Shown: piece after piece, positions 32,086 through 44,628 of the stretch
Layout of the letters: each line of letters begins with the position of its first letter
Position numbering within the stretch: the stretch's first letter is position 1
Origin: Sweltsa coloradensis
Taxonomy: Eukaryota > Arthropoda > Insecta > Plecoptera > Chloroperlidae
DNA length: 64,000 nt
Reading direction: 5' to 3'
NCBI GenBank assembly: GCA_024449915.1
Contig: JAMZAV010003161.1
Span: 1-64,000 of the forward strand
Program-made: the position numbers and the translations under genes
The notes under the pieces: generated by a model
What the model saw: only the letters and a program-made list of their open reading frames with translations
The model's database searches: none
What the model was told of the DNA's origin: nothing

Positions 32086-32556
32086 CAAACGAATATGAGG
32101 TTTGCCAAAAATCAGGAACAGCAAATCAGGGAGTAATCAATCTTTCGCGGAAGAAACCACCGAACGCGAATCTTCATTCTTGTGTTCAACCATCATTCTT
32201 GTGTTCAAATCTTGATAACAATTTAGTGCAAAAGATCTTGACTCTAATATATAATTATATCAGATATATAATTATTTAAAATTGTTCATGTCAAAAACTG
32301 ATCACAGCAATGATACAGGATACCTAACTCAAGTTGCACAGGAGTTCACAGGAGTAATCAAAATGTTCTTCAACGTAGCAATATCAAATAAAATAATATG
32401 ACTTATTTCGTGTGTGGGAAACACTTTCCACAATCGCCATGAAGTTATGCGGGGAGGCAAGGCGGGCTAGTCTTACCAGAAGGCCAACTTCCTCAGACTT
32501 ATGTGACTCTTCATATGTTTTATCACTGACTCGTCCAACAGAAAAGGCTAGTCACG

Positions 32557-32891
32557 GGCCTTCAAATTCCAACTCGACACCTTCTCGCGGTTTGGCCCGT
32601 AAAAGGGGAGTTTCACTCCCTGAAACTAATGGCGAGCTCTGGGTCGTCGTCGGGGAACCCTTTCCCTTTGACAACCTCCCCGACGGCGACGACAAAGACA
32701 ACACAGACGGATGATGACACAGACGGAGACGACCACGACGTGGGGGAACCCCTGCCCTCCCCATATGCTTGTGGCTGGTTCTGACCAGCACAGGCCTGTC
32801 CACCCCTTGTCCCCCTGCGTCATCCCTTACGTCCCTCCCTTCGTCTCGATTAGCCAAGTTGCATAAATATGAGACGTAAAGCAATATCCAA
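32557..32891 (+). repeat. SINE-like family A, A-type
   Basis: Starts GGCCTTCAAATTCC and ends AATATCC with no AATC repeat. Partner at 39616-39950. Confidence 0.9.
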
Positions 32892-32977
32892 AACTTGTCA
32901 TGTCACAGAAATGACATCAGTGGATTCTCCATCCCCCTCCAGACTTGAGCCATCAAATATCAAATTCCAACTAGCAA

Positions 32978-33648
32978 GGGCCATCAAATTCCAACTCGCA
33001 ACCTTCTCGTGGTTTGGCCCGTGATTAGGGGAGTTTATCTCCCTGAAACTAATGTGCGAGCTCTGGGTCGTCGTCGGGGAACTTTCCCCTTCCCTTTGAC
33101 TACCTCCCCGACGGCGACGACAATGACAACACGACGGATGACACAGACGGAGACGACCACGACGTGGGGGAACCCCTGCCCGCCCCATATGCTTGTGGCT
33201 GGTTCTGACCAGCAAAGGCCTGTCCACCCCTTGCCCCCCCGCGTCATCCTTTACGTCCCTCCCTTCGTCTCGATTAGCCTAGTTGCACAAATATGAGAGG
33301 TGAAGCAATATCCAATCCAACAAGCAACCTTCTCGTCGTTTGGCCCATGAGAAGGGGAGTTTTTCTCCCTGAAACTAATGGCGAGCTCTGGGTCGTCGTC
33401 GGGGAACTTTCCCCTTCCCTTTGACTACCTCCCCGATGGCGACGACAATGACAACACGGACGGATGATGACACAGACGGAGACGACCACGACGTTGGGGA
33501 ACCCCTGCCCTCCCCATATGCTTGTGGCTGGTTGTGACTAGCACAGGCCTGTCCACCCCTTGTCCCCCCGCGTCATACCTTACGTCCCTCCCTTCGTCTC
33601 GATGAGCCTAGTTGCACAAATATGAGACGTTAAGCAATATCAAATCAA
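32978..33648 (+). repeat. Two consecutive family A copies, B-type
   Basis: The first is 32978-33318 (GGGCCATCAAATTCC to AATCC). The second is 33325-33648, lacking the first ~15 bp and ending AATCAAATC. Partners at 40038-40378 and 40384-40709. Confidence 0.88.
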
Positions 33649-33656
33649 ATCAATTC

Positions 33657-33705
33657 ATCTCGATAAGCCAAGTTGCATAAAAATGAGACGTAAAGCAATA
33701 TCCAT
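33657..33705 (+). repeat. SINE-like family A tail fragment
   Basis: Last ~49 bp from CTCGATAAGCCAAG. Partner at 40740-40788. Confidence 0.7.
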
Positions 33706-33934
33706 TCTTTTATCAAGATCAGAGTAGCCAATTGCCCGGTCGCTGGCCAAATATCACGAAATATCGTACTTAAAATTGAAAAATATTCTTAAGAGCATGA
33801 TAATCATGTCGTCGTGGAACTTTCCCCTTCACTCTGACTACCTCCCCGACGAACCTATCACATTTCGTAACCTTAGCAATCTGATCGACAAACTATGACA
33901 GTTCATAAAATAAAATAAAATCCATGAAGCATGT

Positions 33935-34540
33935 TTTAATTTATTTTTTATTTATTATTTGTTCCGTAACACATTCATTGGTTAAATGTTTCACGAGGAT
34001 GGCAGAAAAGAACATAGCTCCAAACACACTTGGTGACTGCCAACCTTTAAACAATAAATATAATAAAAGATAACAACATTATTACAATCATTAGTAAACC
34101 TATAAAATATAGAAAATAAGTAAATAAATATACACTTCAATGAATTACTATAAAAATAAAGCAGTAAAAAGAAACTGCAGAATTAACTTTGTAATGCAAA
34201 AACATGTGTGCTTAGGGCAGATTTAAAAGAGTCTAATGAGCGAATCTCCCGTAACTCCAAAGGTAGAGCATTCCATTCATTACAAGTCCTGTAGTAGAAA
34301 CCATTTTGGTAAGCTGTTGTCCTTGCAAATGGAGGCTTGAGAATTAATCCTCTACCAAGTTCTGCTCCTCGACTACAGACTTGCAATCTTGCGTATGGGT
34401 CCAGATCAATAGTACCGTGTAACATTCCCCAGAGAAATTGCAGTTCTACTTTTTTTCCTGTAACTTTCTAGCAATGGAATGTCTAAAGACTTGCTATTCA
34501 TTATGACGACGTTGGCAACGTTTTCCTGATTATGATTATG
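33935..34540 (-). pseudogene. CR1/L2-like LINE 3' end (copy A): RT C-terminus, 3' UTR, (AAAT)n tail
   Basis: The minus strand reads MNSKSLDIPLLESYRKK, a one-base frame break in a T run near 34450, GTIDLDPYARLQVCSRGAEL, GFYYRTCNEWNALPLELREI and SLDSFKSALSTHVFALQS, then stop at 34183. 'YYRTCNEWN.LP.E.....SL.SFKS.L' is the C-terminal signature of CR1/L2-type proteins. A 3' UTR and AAAT-rich tail follow down to about 33935. The 5' side is cut by family A at 34564. This copy keeps the empty site (GTAA at 34251) for the insertion seen in the paralogue. Confidence 0.72.
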
Positions 34541-34563
34541 GTTATGATTTGGTAATTTGGCAT

Positions 34564-34905
34564 TTTCAAATTCCAACTCGACACCTTCTCGCGGTTCGGC
34601 CCGTGAATAGGGGAGTTTCACTCCCTGAAACTAATGGCGAGCTCTGGGTCGTCGTCGGGGAACCCCTTCCCTTTGACTACCTCCCCGACGGCGACGACAA
34701 AAAAAAACACGGACGGATGATGACACAGACGGAGACGACCACGACGTGGGGGAACCCCTGCCCTCCCCATACGCTTGTGGCTGGTTCTGACCAGCACAGG
34801 CCTGTCCACCCCTTGTCCCCGCGCGTCATCCCTTACGTCCCTCCCTTCGTCTCGATTAGCCAAGTTGCATAAATATGAGACGTAAAGCAATATCCAATCA
34901 ATCAT
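34564..34905 (+). repeat. SINE-like family A at the junction of the 7.1-kb tandem units
   Basis: A-type 5' end (TTCAAATTCCAACTCGACAC) shared with the copy at 45504; the 3' side is shared with 27385. Confidence 0.9.
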
Positions 34906-35837
34906 TCTGAACTGGAGCATACACACACGCCACTGAACCAACGACCTGCACGACAATAAATATCTACTACACATATTTTATTTGTTAATTTAATATTTAT
35001 AATCGTTCTTATCATATCATTTTTATCATTGTGTTTTATTAAATATATTTCCTACAAGAAACAAGCATCGAATTCATTTGATTACTCATAGTACCGCAGT
35101 GGCTAAATATTACTTTCCCAGTCGAAGCGTCCCAGTTTCTCACGCCTGATTTTTGTTGTTTTTTTGTCTGCAGCATGACTGGTTGGTCACTTTGTTAGGC
35201 AACTGATGGTTCTAAAATTGGCTTGAAGGTTGTAGTCAGGTGGGTGCAAGGAAAATTGTGCAAAAACGTGGCTTATTGTAATACAAGCAAACCGTTTTGC
35301 ACTCGTGTTTTATTCTGTAATTATAGCATTTTTTCCGCAGTTCATTGTTTGCTGGTGATGTGGGTGGGTGTTAAGGGTAAATTGAAAAAGGGGGTGTCAC
35401 ATTTTAAAAATAAATTGGTGGTCTATTTTTACGGTTCGAATGACATATTCACATATTTTTGGGACAGCAAATCGAAAAAAAAAACATTTCAAATTCCGAA
35501 ATCCAACCATTTGGGTTCCATGGGCGCCATATTCGAAATTGCCCCCCAAACACAACTTTGATACCCAAAGCATGTAAATATGGCATGCTTTGTATCCATT
35601 TCTACTAAATCGTGCTCCCCGAACACGCGGGTTACACTAAAATTGAAATAAACAAACAAAACTCTCAGAATGCCGACATTTTGATTATTGTGGGTACCGG
35701 TTGTCATAAATTTGTGAGGTGAATAGACAAATAAGCAAGTTTGGTGTCATTTTCGAGTATTTTTCGGCCAAGGATTATAAATTTTGTGTCAAAAAATGTT
35801 TGATAGGTAAGATAATCGTCCATATTTTTATAATTTA

Positions 35838-35880
35838 GCAAGTTGCATTAATATGAGACGTAAAGCAATATCCAATCAAC
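35838..35880 (+). repeat. SINE-like family A tail fragment (tandem copy)
   Basis: Tail-only copy corresponding to 28668-28706. Confidence 0.7.
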
Positions 35881-35911
35881 ATTGTGTGCTTCTTATGTTA
35901 AGTGCCTAAAT

Positions 35912-36258
35912 GGGCCTTCAAATTCCAACTCGCAACCTTCTCGCGGTTTGGCCTGTGAATAGGGCAGTTTCACTCCCTGAAACAAACGGCGAGCTCTGGG
36001 TCTTCGTCGGGGAACCCCTTCCCTTTGACTACCTCCCCGACGGCGACGACAAAGACAACACGGACAGATGATAACACAGACCGAGACGACCACGACGTGG
36101 GGGAACCCCTGCCCTCCCAATATGCTTGTGGCTGGTTCTAACCAGCACAGGCCTGTCCACCCCTTGTCCCCCCGCGACATCCCTTACGTCCCTCCCTTTG
36201 TCTCGATTAGCCAAGTTGCATTAATATGAGACGTAAAACAATATCCAATCAATCAATT
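35912..36258 (+). repeat. SINE-like family A, A-type (tandem copy)
   Basis: Corresponds to 28739-29084, with fewer indels. Confidence 0.88.
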
Positions 36259-36572
36259 ACTCAGGAACACTCCTCTTGATTAAATGATTGATTGTATGAA
36301 AATCAATCTAGAAATTTCATAAAGATCTACAATACTACAATAATCCACACGTTATGAAGTAAACCGTCGCGGTATGAAAGGTATACCCCGCTGAGATGGA
36401 TTTTGATATTTCAGGATTGATTTCCTTCAAGGCCAGTATGAAGCAGGGATCAAAATTAAGTCAATTAATTTGAAACAAGATTATTAATTAAAAATTTACT
36501 TGCTACAATACTTACTAATATAAGTCGATGTTATTGACAGACGAATGATAGGACCAGACAACATTTCTGATA

Positions 36573-36925
36573 AAAATTCCAACTCGCAACCTTCTCGTAA
36601 GTTTGGCCCGTGATTAGGGGAGTTCTTCTCCCTGAAACTAATGGCGAAATCTGGGTCGTCGTCGGGAAACTTTCCCCTTCCCTTTGACTACCTCCTTGAC
36701 GGCGACGACAATGACAACACGGACGGATGATGACACAGACGGAGACGACCACGACGTGGGGGAACCCCTGCCCTCCCTATACGCTTGTGGCTGGTTCTGA
36801 CCAGCACAGGCCTGTCCACCCCTTGTCCCCCCGCGTCTTCCCGTCCGTCCTTCCCTTCGTCTCGATTAGACAAGTTGCATAAATATGAGACGTAAAGCAA
36901 TATCCAATCGATCAATCAATCAATC
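36573..36925 (+). repeat. SINE-like family A, B-type (tandem copy)
   Basis: Corresponds to 29401-29862 but as one complete unit ending in (AATC)n. Confidence 0.88.
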
Positions 36926-37585
36926 GACAAAATTGAATTCACATTTTTAAAACTATTATTGCATTAAATATTTACAATTTCACCTACGGGAGTGTTTCCC
37001 GACTATCCAAATCGAGAAAAAAGAAAATAATATTATCATCAAAACACTATTAACATAAACTAACAATATCACAGGCTGCACAATATGACCTAACCGGTTG
37101 AAGCGCCCTTGTTTCCCACGTCGTCTTTGATAGAATCTTAATATAGCAGTTGGAATGGATTAAAAGTATCACACACCTCGCACTTGGCAGAGAAAGATGT
37201 CGCTTAGTTCATCCGCTGTCCATAGCACAAAGGGGCCCCAAAATAATCGTAATAGGTTTCTAGTGAGAATTTCTTTCGCCAGCAGCTGTAATTTGGCTCC
37301 TCAGGAAAAACCATGTTGCATGTGTAGCTCAAAAAGCGAGCGTTAATAGGAGCCATGCCCTCTGCTTCCTATCCTTCTGTGCATAAATCGATGAAAATTC
37401 TGGCGTCCCTGCAAATGGATCATAAACGTAGCATAATAATCAGATATCTTAGAGGCGCGAATAATTTTGCTGTTAAAGCTCCCTAAAACTACTACTGCTA
37501 CTAGTGTCTCTTGTGGGAGAAGGTTCTGCGACTCATATACACACATGATCAGTCAATTATTAGCTGGTCACTAGTCTTAACTTAA

Positions 37586-38189
37586 GGCTGTGTGTTCACC
37601 AAAAACCAAAATCCAAAATATGCATAAAACAGTAGTCAAAGAGTATGATCATTAGTCACAGTCTTTTGAAAAGATCATTTTTTTTCCGATGCATTTTTTC
37701 TCTATTGCTACTTTTGTGAATGATTTTTGGTGCTAAGTTTTTCCAAAAGTATACCATTTGGATGGGTAATATTTTTATTATAGCATAAACTCATCTTTTA
37801 CTATAGAATGTGTTATATTGAAATGTGTATCTTTAATACCTTACATTTTACAGTGTATTATGTTTCCCGTACTTTTGTGGTATTTGTACCGTCAAAAGAA
37901 AAAAAAGAACCTCTTAAGATACGAAAGCTATAGATTTCAAAAAAACCACATTCAATAGTCAAAGATGAGTGAATGTTACAAGAAAAATATCAGCCATCCA
38001 AATGGTATACTTTTGGAAAAACTTAGCACTAAAAATCGTTTAAAAAAGTAGCAAAAGAGGAAAAATGCATCGACCAAAAAAACCAAAAAAATATATTTTA
38101 ATCTTTCAAAAGGCTGTGATTAATGATAGTACTCTATAACTACGGTTTTATGTATATTATGGATTTCGGTTTTTGGTGAACACACAGCC
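37586..38189. mobile_element. 604-bp foldback MITE with TTAA target duplication (copy B)
   Basis: Nearly identical to the unit at 30525-31129, with the same flanks, so it was copied with the 7.1-kb tandem duplication rather than inserted independently. Confidence 0.88.
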
Positions 38190-38622
38190 TTAATATTATA
38201 GTTTGTAGCTCACCCAATAGTTTAAACAGTCTCGATGGTCGCCTGGCTTAGATGGATCTCACAAGGAACAAATAATGTTAACACGTTTTTTAAAAACCAA
38301 CTCTAGGTTTATTACACTTGCCTTCTTATCTTTTAAATTATTTACATTCATCTCACATGTCGCAAACATACTAATTTATATCAAATTCTGAACAATGCAT
38401 TCACAGGAGTAATCAAAATGTTCTTTTTAAAACCACGTCATTCTTGCCTTCTACTCCCCCTTGTCATTTGTTGTCACCACCTAATGAACGAACAAAGAGA
38501 ATAGAAAAATCATAAATATAAACTTATAAAGAGAAATTAACATTACGCAAACACACAGACATGCTTACAAATTCAGATTAAAACACAAAAGTAAAATTTC
38601 AGTGTGACAGATTGGCTTGAAT

Positions 38623-38674
38623 CGTCTCGATTAGCCAAGTTGCATTAATATAAGACGTTAAGCAATATCCAATC
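38623..38674 (+). repeat. SINE-like family A tail fragment (tandem copy)
   Basis: Corresponds to 31562-31613. Confidence 0.75.
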
Positions 38675-38694
38675 CTATCCACAGCCACCCTGAA

Positions 38695-38703
38695 CAATTT
38701 ATT

Positions 38704-38740
<37 letters not shown>

Positions 38741-39031
38741 GTCTATCCTATTCAGTTATAAAAACTGATTTACAAAGGAGGACAACTAAATAAATCTAAT
38801 TACATAGATGCAGAAACAACAATAAACTACATTTTCGTAGATATTTGAAATAGTAGCATTACAACAACAATGCATTTAAACACAACAATTTTGGTAACAA
38901 ATAAAAAAAATATATTATATGCATTTAATAAATGAATCAAATATAAAAAAGGGTGTAGAATGAAAAGAAAAGAAAAGAAAGGGGGGAAAAAAGGAAAAAA
39001 GAAAGAAAAAGACAAAGAAAAAGAAAAAAAA

Positions 39032-39063
<32 letters not shown>

Positions 39064-39140
39064 AGAAAGAAAGAAAGAAAAGAAAAAAAAAACATTAAAA
39101 AAGAAAAACGAAAAGAAAAAAACTGATTTATTAGACGATC
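38695..39140 (-). repeat. AT-rich repeat with (AAAT)n tail and (GAAA)n tract (copy B)
   Basis: Tandem-duplication partner of 31635-32085; the purine tract differs in length. Confidence 0.7.
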
Positions 39141-39615
39141 CCACTCAAACGAATATGAGGTTTGCCAAAAATCAGGAACAGCAAATCAGGGAGTAATCAA
39201 TCTTTCGCGGAAGAAACCACCGAACGCGAATCTTCATTCTTGTGTTCAACCATCATTCTTGTGTTCAAATCTTGATAACAATTTAGTGCAAAAGATCTTG
39301 ACTCTAATATATAATTATATCAGATATATAATTATTTAAAATTGTTCATGTCAAAAACTGATCACAGCAATGATACAGGATACCTAACTCAAGTTGCACA
39401 GGAGTTCACAGGAGTAATCAAAATGTTCTTCAACGTAGCAATATCAAATAAAATAATATGACTTATTTCGTTGTGGGAAACACTTTCCACAATCGCCATG
39501 AAGTTATGCAGGGAGGCGAGGTGGGCTAGTCTTACCAGAAGGCCAACTTCCTCAGACTTATGTGACTCTTCAAATGTTTTATCACTGACTCGTCCAACAG
39601 AAAAGGCTAGTCACG

Positions 39616-39950
39616 GGCCTTCAAATTCCAACTCGACACCTTCTCGCGGTTTGGCCCGTAAAAAGGGGAGTTTCACTCCCTGAAACTAATGGCGAGCTCT
39701 GGGTCGTCGTCGGGGAACCCTTTCCCTTTGACAACCTCCCCGACGGCGACGACAAAGACAACACAGACGGATGATGACACAGACGGAGACGACCACGACG
39801 TGGGGGAACCCCTGCCCTCCTCATATGCTTGTGGCTGGTTCTGACCAGCACAGGCCTGTCCACCCCTTGTCCCCCTGCGTCATCCCTTACGTCCCTCCCT
39901 TCGTCTCGATTAGCCAAGTTGCATAAATATGAGACGTAAAGCAATATCCA
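39616..39950 (+). repeat. SINE-like family A, A-type (tandem copy)
   Basis: Corresponds to 32557-32891. Confidence 0.9.
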
Positions 39951-40037
39951 AAACTTGTCATGTCACAGAAATGACATCAGTGGATTCTCCATCCCCCTCC
40001 AGACTTGAGCCATCAAATATCAAATTCCAACTAGCAA

Positions 40038-40709
40038 GGGCCATCAAATTCCAACTCGCAACCTTCTCGTGGTTTGGCCCGTGATTAGGGAAATTTATCT
40101 CCCTGAAACTAATGTGCAAGCTCTGGGTCGTCGTCGGAGAACTTTCCCCTTCCCTTTGACTACCTCCCCGACGGCGACGACAATGACAACACGACGGATG
40201 ACACAGACGGAGACGAACACGAAGTGGGGGAACCCATGCCATACCCATATGCTTGTGGATGGTTCTGAACAGCAAAGGCCTGTCCACCCCATGTACCCCC
40301 GCGTCATCCTTTACGTCCCTCCCTTCGTCTCGATTAGCCTAGTTGCACAAATATGAGAGGTGAAGCAATATCCAATCCAACAAGCAACCTTCTCGTCGTT
40401 TGGCCCATGAGAAGGGGAGTTTTTCTCCCTGAAACTAATGGTGAGCTCTGGGTCGTCGTCGGGGAACTTTCCCATTCCCTTTTGCTACCTCCCCGATTGC
40501 GACGACAATGATATCATGGACGGATGATGACTCAGACGGAGACGACCACGACGTTGGTGAACCCCTGCCCTCCCTTTACGCTTGTGGCTGGTTCTGACCA
40601 GCACAGGCTTGTCCACCCCTTGTCCCCCCGCGTCATACCTTACGTCCCTCCCTTCGTCTCGATGAGCCTAGTTGCACAAATACGAGACGTTAAGCAATAT
40701 CCAATCAAT
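40038..40709 (+). repeat. Two consecutive family A copies, B-type (tandem copy)
   Basis: Corresponds to 32978-33648. This version carries a cluster of C-to-A substitutions (e.g. ACACGAAGTGGGGG, CCCATGCCATACCC) not seen elsewhere in the family. Confidence 0.88.
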
Positions 40710-40739
40710 AAGATAAGCAATATCAAATCAAATCAATTC

Positions 40740-40788
40740 ATCTCGATAAGCCAAGTTGCATAAAAATGAGACGTAAAGCAATATCCAT
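40740..40788 (+). repeat. SINE-like family A tail fragment (tandem copy)
   Basis: Corresponds to 33657-33705. Confidence 0.7.
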
Positions 40789-40994
40789 TCTTTTATCAAG
40801 ATCAGAGTAGCCAATTGCCCGGTCGCTGGCCAAATATCACGAAATATCGTACTAAAATTGAATAATATTCTTAAAGCATGATAATCGTGTCGTCGTGGAA
40901 CTTTCCCCTTCACTCTGACTACCTCCCCGACGAACCTATCACATTTCGTAACCTTAGCAATCTGATCGACAAACTATGACAGTTCATAAAATAA

Positions 40995-41330
40995 AATAAA
41001 ATCCATGAAGCATGTTTTATTTTATTTTTATTTATTATTTGTTCCGTAACACATTCATTGTTTAAATGTTTCACGAGGATGCCAGAAAAGAGCAGAGCAC
41101 CAAACACACTTGGCGACTGAAAACCTTATAACAATAAATATAATAAAAGATAAAAACATTATTACAATCATTAGTAAACCTATAAAATATAGAAAATAAG
41201 TAAATAAATATACACTTCAATGAATTACTATAAAAATAAATCAGTAAAAAGAAACTGCAGAATTATCTTTGTAATGCAAAAACATGTGTGCTTAGGACAG
41301 CTTTAAAAGAGTCTAATGAGCGAATCTCCC
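40995..41330 (-). pseudogene. CR1/L2-like LINE 3' end (copy B, part before the TTAA insertion)
   Basis: Near-identical to 33935-34250. It contains the last codons of the reverse transcriptase (SLDSFK-type end), the 3' UTR and the AAAT tail. It breaks at TTAA 41331, where a 3.86-kb element is inserted; the rest of the copy resumes at 45191. Confidence 0.75.
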
Positions 41331-42059
41331 TTAAGGCCCAAGTATCCCTAGCCTGGCACGCTTCGTTGACTTTTCGAGGCAAAGTGGGTGTGTAAAATAA
41401 GCGCATTAGGGGCAGAGTCAGAATCCTTTCATGATTTGTCTTGCTCGCCCTTCATTGGTCACTATATCAAGTTATTTACCACAGTTTTTTTTTGTATGTC
41501 GCTAGAAAATCCTATTGAAATGTGCTTTCAGTCATCCTAGCGTCTTGGGCCTACCATCCCTTCTTGTCGCATTGTTCATATGAAGAAAAGAAACCACAAC
41601 GTTTATTACAGAGAGGCTTTTTTTATGATATGTATATATTTTTCTTTCCATTACTAATATGCAAATATTTTGATGCTCAAATCACTTTGATTTTTGTTCC
41701 TACGATAAAAATTACGGTAAATATCATAATAAGAAATAAAATACTAGATTATACTAGTGTAACACAATAGGGGTAATTTTTATCGCAGAGAAAAAAATCA
41801 AAATGCTTACCACATAGAAATGTTCACATTAAAATACTGAAAATAAAAAAATAAGAATATCATAAAAAAACTTTGCTGTAAAAAGAATATAGTTTCTTTT
41901 ATGCGTTTGAACAATGCAACAAGGGTTGAAAGGCTGACAAGTTGAAGACCCGCTCGTGCAAATTGTCCCTAGCGCGGGGGAGGGGGGGGGGGGGGGACAA
42001 GGAACCAACTACCTGGATCAGAGATCAGTGGTTTTTTATTTACTTCAAAATATAGTAAA

Positions 42060-42125
42060 GCGATTCGCTAACGGAACAATATATTACGTGTTGCATTCCA
42101 GGTTCGAATCCTAGCTTGGGCAAGG
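42060..42125 (+). repeat. tRNA-like fragment with perfect B box
   Basis: CCAGGTTCGAATCCTAG gives a B box and an imperfect T arm. The 5' half is degenerate. It lies inside the TTAA element. Confidence 0.4.
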
Positions 42126-43499
42126 ATGCCGTGTTTATGATCTTCGTGTACGAATATATGAAATACGAATATAATTTTAGTGTACTCGTGAGGTTCTTAT
42201 TCGAGACTGTAAATCGTCAGATCGATTCCGCCATCGGCAATCCCGACTAAAGTATTTTTCCGATGATTTCCCCAGTCGTGAGCACCCCTCGCAAGTTCCT
42301 TTCAAACTATATCTACATATCGTTCTAGTTTTCCATCTAAAGAGGTGCCAATCAGGAAAGAAGGAAGGTGATCATACAATCTAGAGTTCTTACGAAATAT
42401 TTTTATTGCTCAGTGCCGTGCATTTGCGTGGGATTGGTCATAATATACCTAGACCATTGCCAACATTCCTTGATCTTTTGACATTAGGATAGGCGAGAAT
42501 AAAATCGCATTACAAACACAACACTAGTAAATTGTTTGATCCCTCTTTATTGACACATCAAGTAGCGGTTTAGTTATAAAATTTAGATAATAGTCAAAGC
42601 AATTATCCAATCACAAATGCATGCATTGTCTGCTGTATAATAGTCTATGTATGAAGCATTGAAACTACAATAAACCATCAACACAAAAATAATTAATTCT
42701 ATTAGTTGTTCATTTACAATGTAGCTAAAGAGTTATATGAAATATGTGAAACGATGACAGAATCATACATAATACATTGTGTAATCTCTCTCTGTAGTCA
42801 CAATGAAGTGAAATATTCACAGATATGACGTCGAATCGAACCGTTCCCAAGTTGTAATATACAACAATGTATCACCCCAACCAATATTTCCTTTCATAAC
42901 ACAAAATAAAAATCGAAGTATCCTTTCCTTCCTGTGATTTAGAATGCTTTCTACCACGAAATAAATAAATAAATCTTTGTGACCTTTCTTCTAAGAAGAT
43001 GCTCTATTATCTGTCCTATCTTCATCTGAGTGCGAGATGTGTAGGTTACAAAAAAAACACGTAGTCTGTAGTTGTGTTGAGAAAGCCAACAGGCCAGTCA
43101 GCCACCAACGTGCCTGCAAGGGGGAGTTGACAATTGAAAAAGGCCCGAACTGCATCCAAAGCTGGCAATTTTTTTGGGAAATAAATGATAACGTAATTGA
43201 CAGAGGGAGTGGACAGACAAATACGCAATAAATAACGGGACGAGACTGACAGGAGTAAGTTCAGAATGCACCTCTTGTCTCTGACCGGCGGAGATAACGT
43301 CGGGGCCCGGCATAATATTATGGTCGCGACCCGGTGGTTGAAAAACACTAACGTATAATTAACACAGAAGAGTAATTATTTATTATAATTATAATAAATA
43401 TATTTGATACTCTCACATTTTGGCAACGATGCTAATCGAGACAAGGAGAGTAACTTATACAGGAAAATGAAAAAACCGCCACATATAGGCCTAATACCC

Positions 43500-43550
43500 A
43501 TGGTCAAACCAGAATTCGAACCTGGATCTCAGGAACCGCGATTTACCACA
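43500..43550 (-). repeat. tRNA-like fragment (minus strand)
   Basis: The minus strand contains CCAGGTTCGAATTCTGG, a B box within a self-complementary T arm, just outside the palindromic element. Probably a tRNA-derived scrap. Confidence 0.35.
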
Positions 43551-44628
43551 CAGTGTTGTGACTTATATAGATAAAATCCGTTATCTATTATCTTATCTAG
43601 AAAAGTTTTTGTTGTTATATCGTTTTCTATTATAAATAAAATAAAGTTTATCTTATCTGAACTTTTTAAGCTTTAAATATTTTTTTCGATAAATTAATAA
43701 ACAATAATGTAGACAAAAATAATAACCAATCACTTTGCCATTCTTGACGCTAAATTGACTTCATTGAAGATTGCTTTTTGTAACTAATTATTGAAATAAC
43801 TTGTATTAGGCTATGAAAAAAAAATTGTCTTTATTTTCGGGGCGTACCGGCTGTTTAATTTGCATATTGCGCCTAATTGCGCTATCAAGTCCAATTTCAA
43901 AACGGCTTTTCAGATTATCTTTATTTTTTTGTATTAATTTCGTCATCTCTGTGTTCATATGGTGAACAAGTTTTGTAAGGTTTTGCGGAAGGGATTACAA
44001 GTTATGAATTTTGTTATTTGCCCCATAAAATTTGCCCCAACACTCAACTCAATGGGTTAAATAAAAAAAATCATAACTTGTAATCCCTTCCGCAAAACCT
44101 CACGAAACTTGTTCACTATAATATGAACAACGAGATGACGAAATTAATAACAAAAAATGAAGATAATCTGAAAAGCCGTTTTGAAATTGGACTGGGTAGT
44201 GCAATAAGGTGCAATATGCAAATTAAACAGCCGGTACGCCCCAAAAATAGGGACAATATTTTTTTAAATTTGTTTTTCATAGTCTAATACATGTTATTTC
44301 AATAACAAGTTACAAAAAGCAACTCTTCAATGAAGTCAAATTAGCGTCTAGAATGGCCTTTACTTCTAGTTGTAATGTGCGTGCCGAGGTAATGTCAAAT
44401 TGTTGAGTCTGATAATTATTACGATTGACAAGAAAACTGTTGTTGGGGTGGGGGAACAAAAACGTTAATCTCAATAATTATTATCTTTTATCTAAATAAA
44501 TTTATCTAGATAATTATTTTCAATCTTTTATCTAGATAATTTTCTACATTTTTCTTTTGTCTTATGTAGATATTTTTTGAGAATTATCTTTATCTAGATA
44601 AAAAATAAATTATCTAGTCACAAGACTG
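43551..44628. mobile_element. Long palindromic (foldback) element with hAT-like ends
   Basis: The outer ends are CAGTGTTGTGACT and its near-complement AGTCACAAGACTG; CAGTG-type termini suggest hAT. Flanking 8-mers (taccacac and tccaccac-like) are only partly alike, so the target duplication is uncertain. The inside is a giant inverted repeat with arms at about 43735-44015 and 44030-44365. Arm landmarks are CGTACCGGCTGTTTAATTTG at 43844 and its complement near 44222. The outer parts are studded with TATCTAGATA palindromes. It is nested within the TTAA element. Confidence 0.65.

Larger units (their letters stand above)
27388..34563. repeat. 7.1-kb tandem duplication, first unit
   Basis: Runs from the family A copy at 27388 to the next at 34564. 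It contains seven or more family A copies, the recurrent family D block, the 605-bp MITE, a purine tract and a LINE 3' end. The same order is repeated at 34564-45504. The start of this unit has many extra homopolymer bases compared with its partner. Confidence 0.88.

Noticed and set aside
31799..32136. Frames of almost only F/S or K/E
   Set aside because: Translations of the GAAA purine tract; the same applies at 38827-39196.
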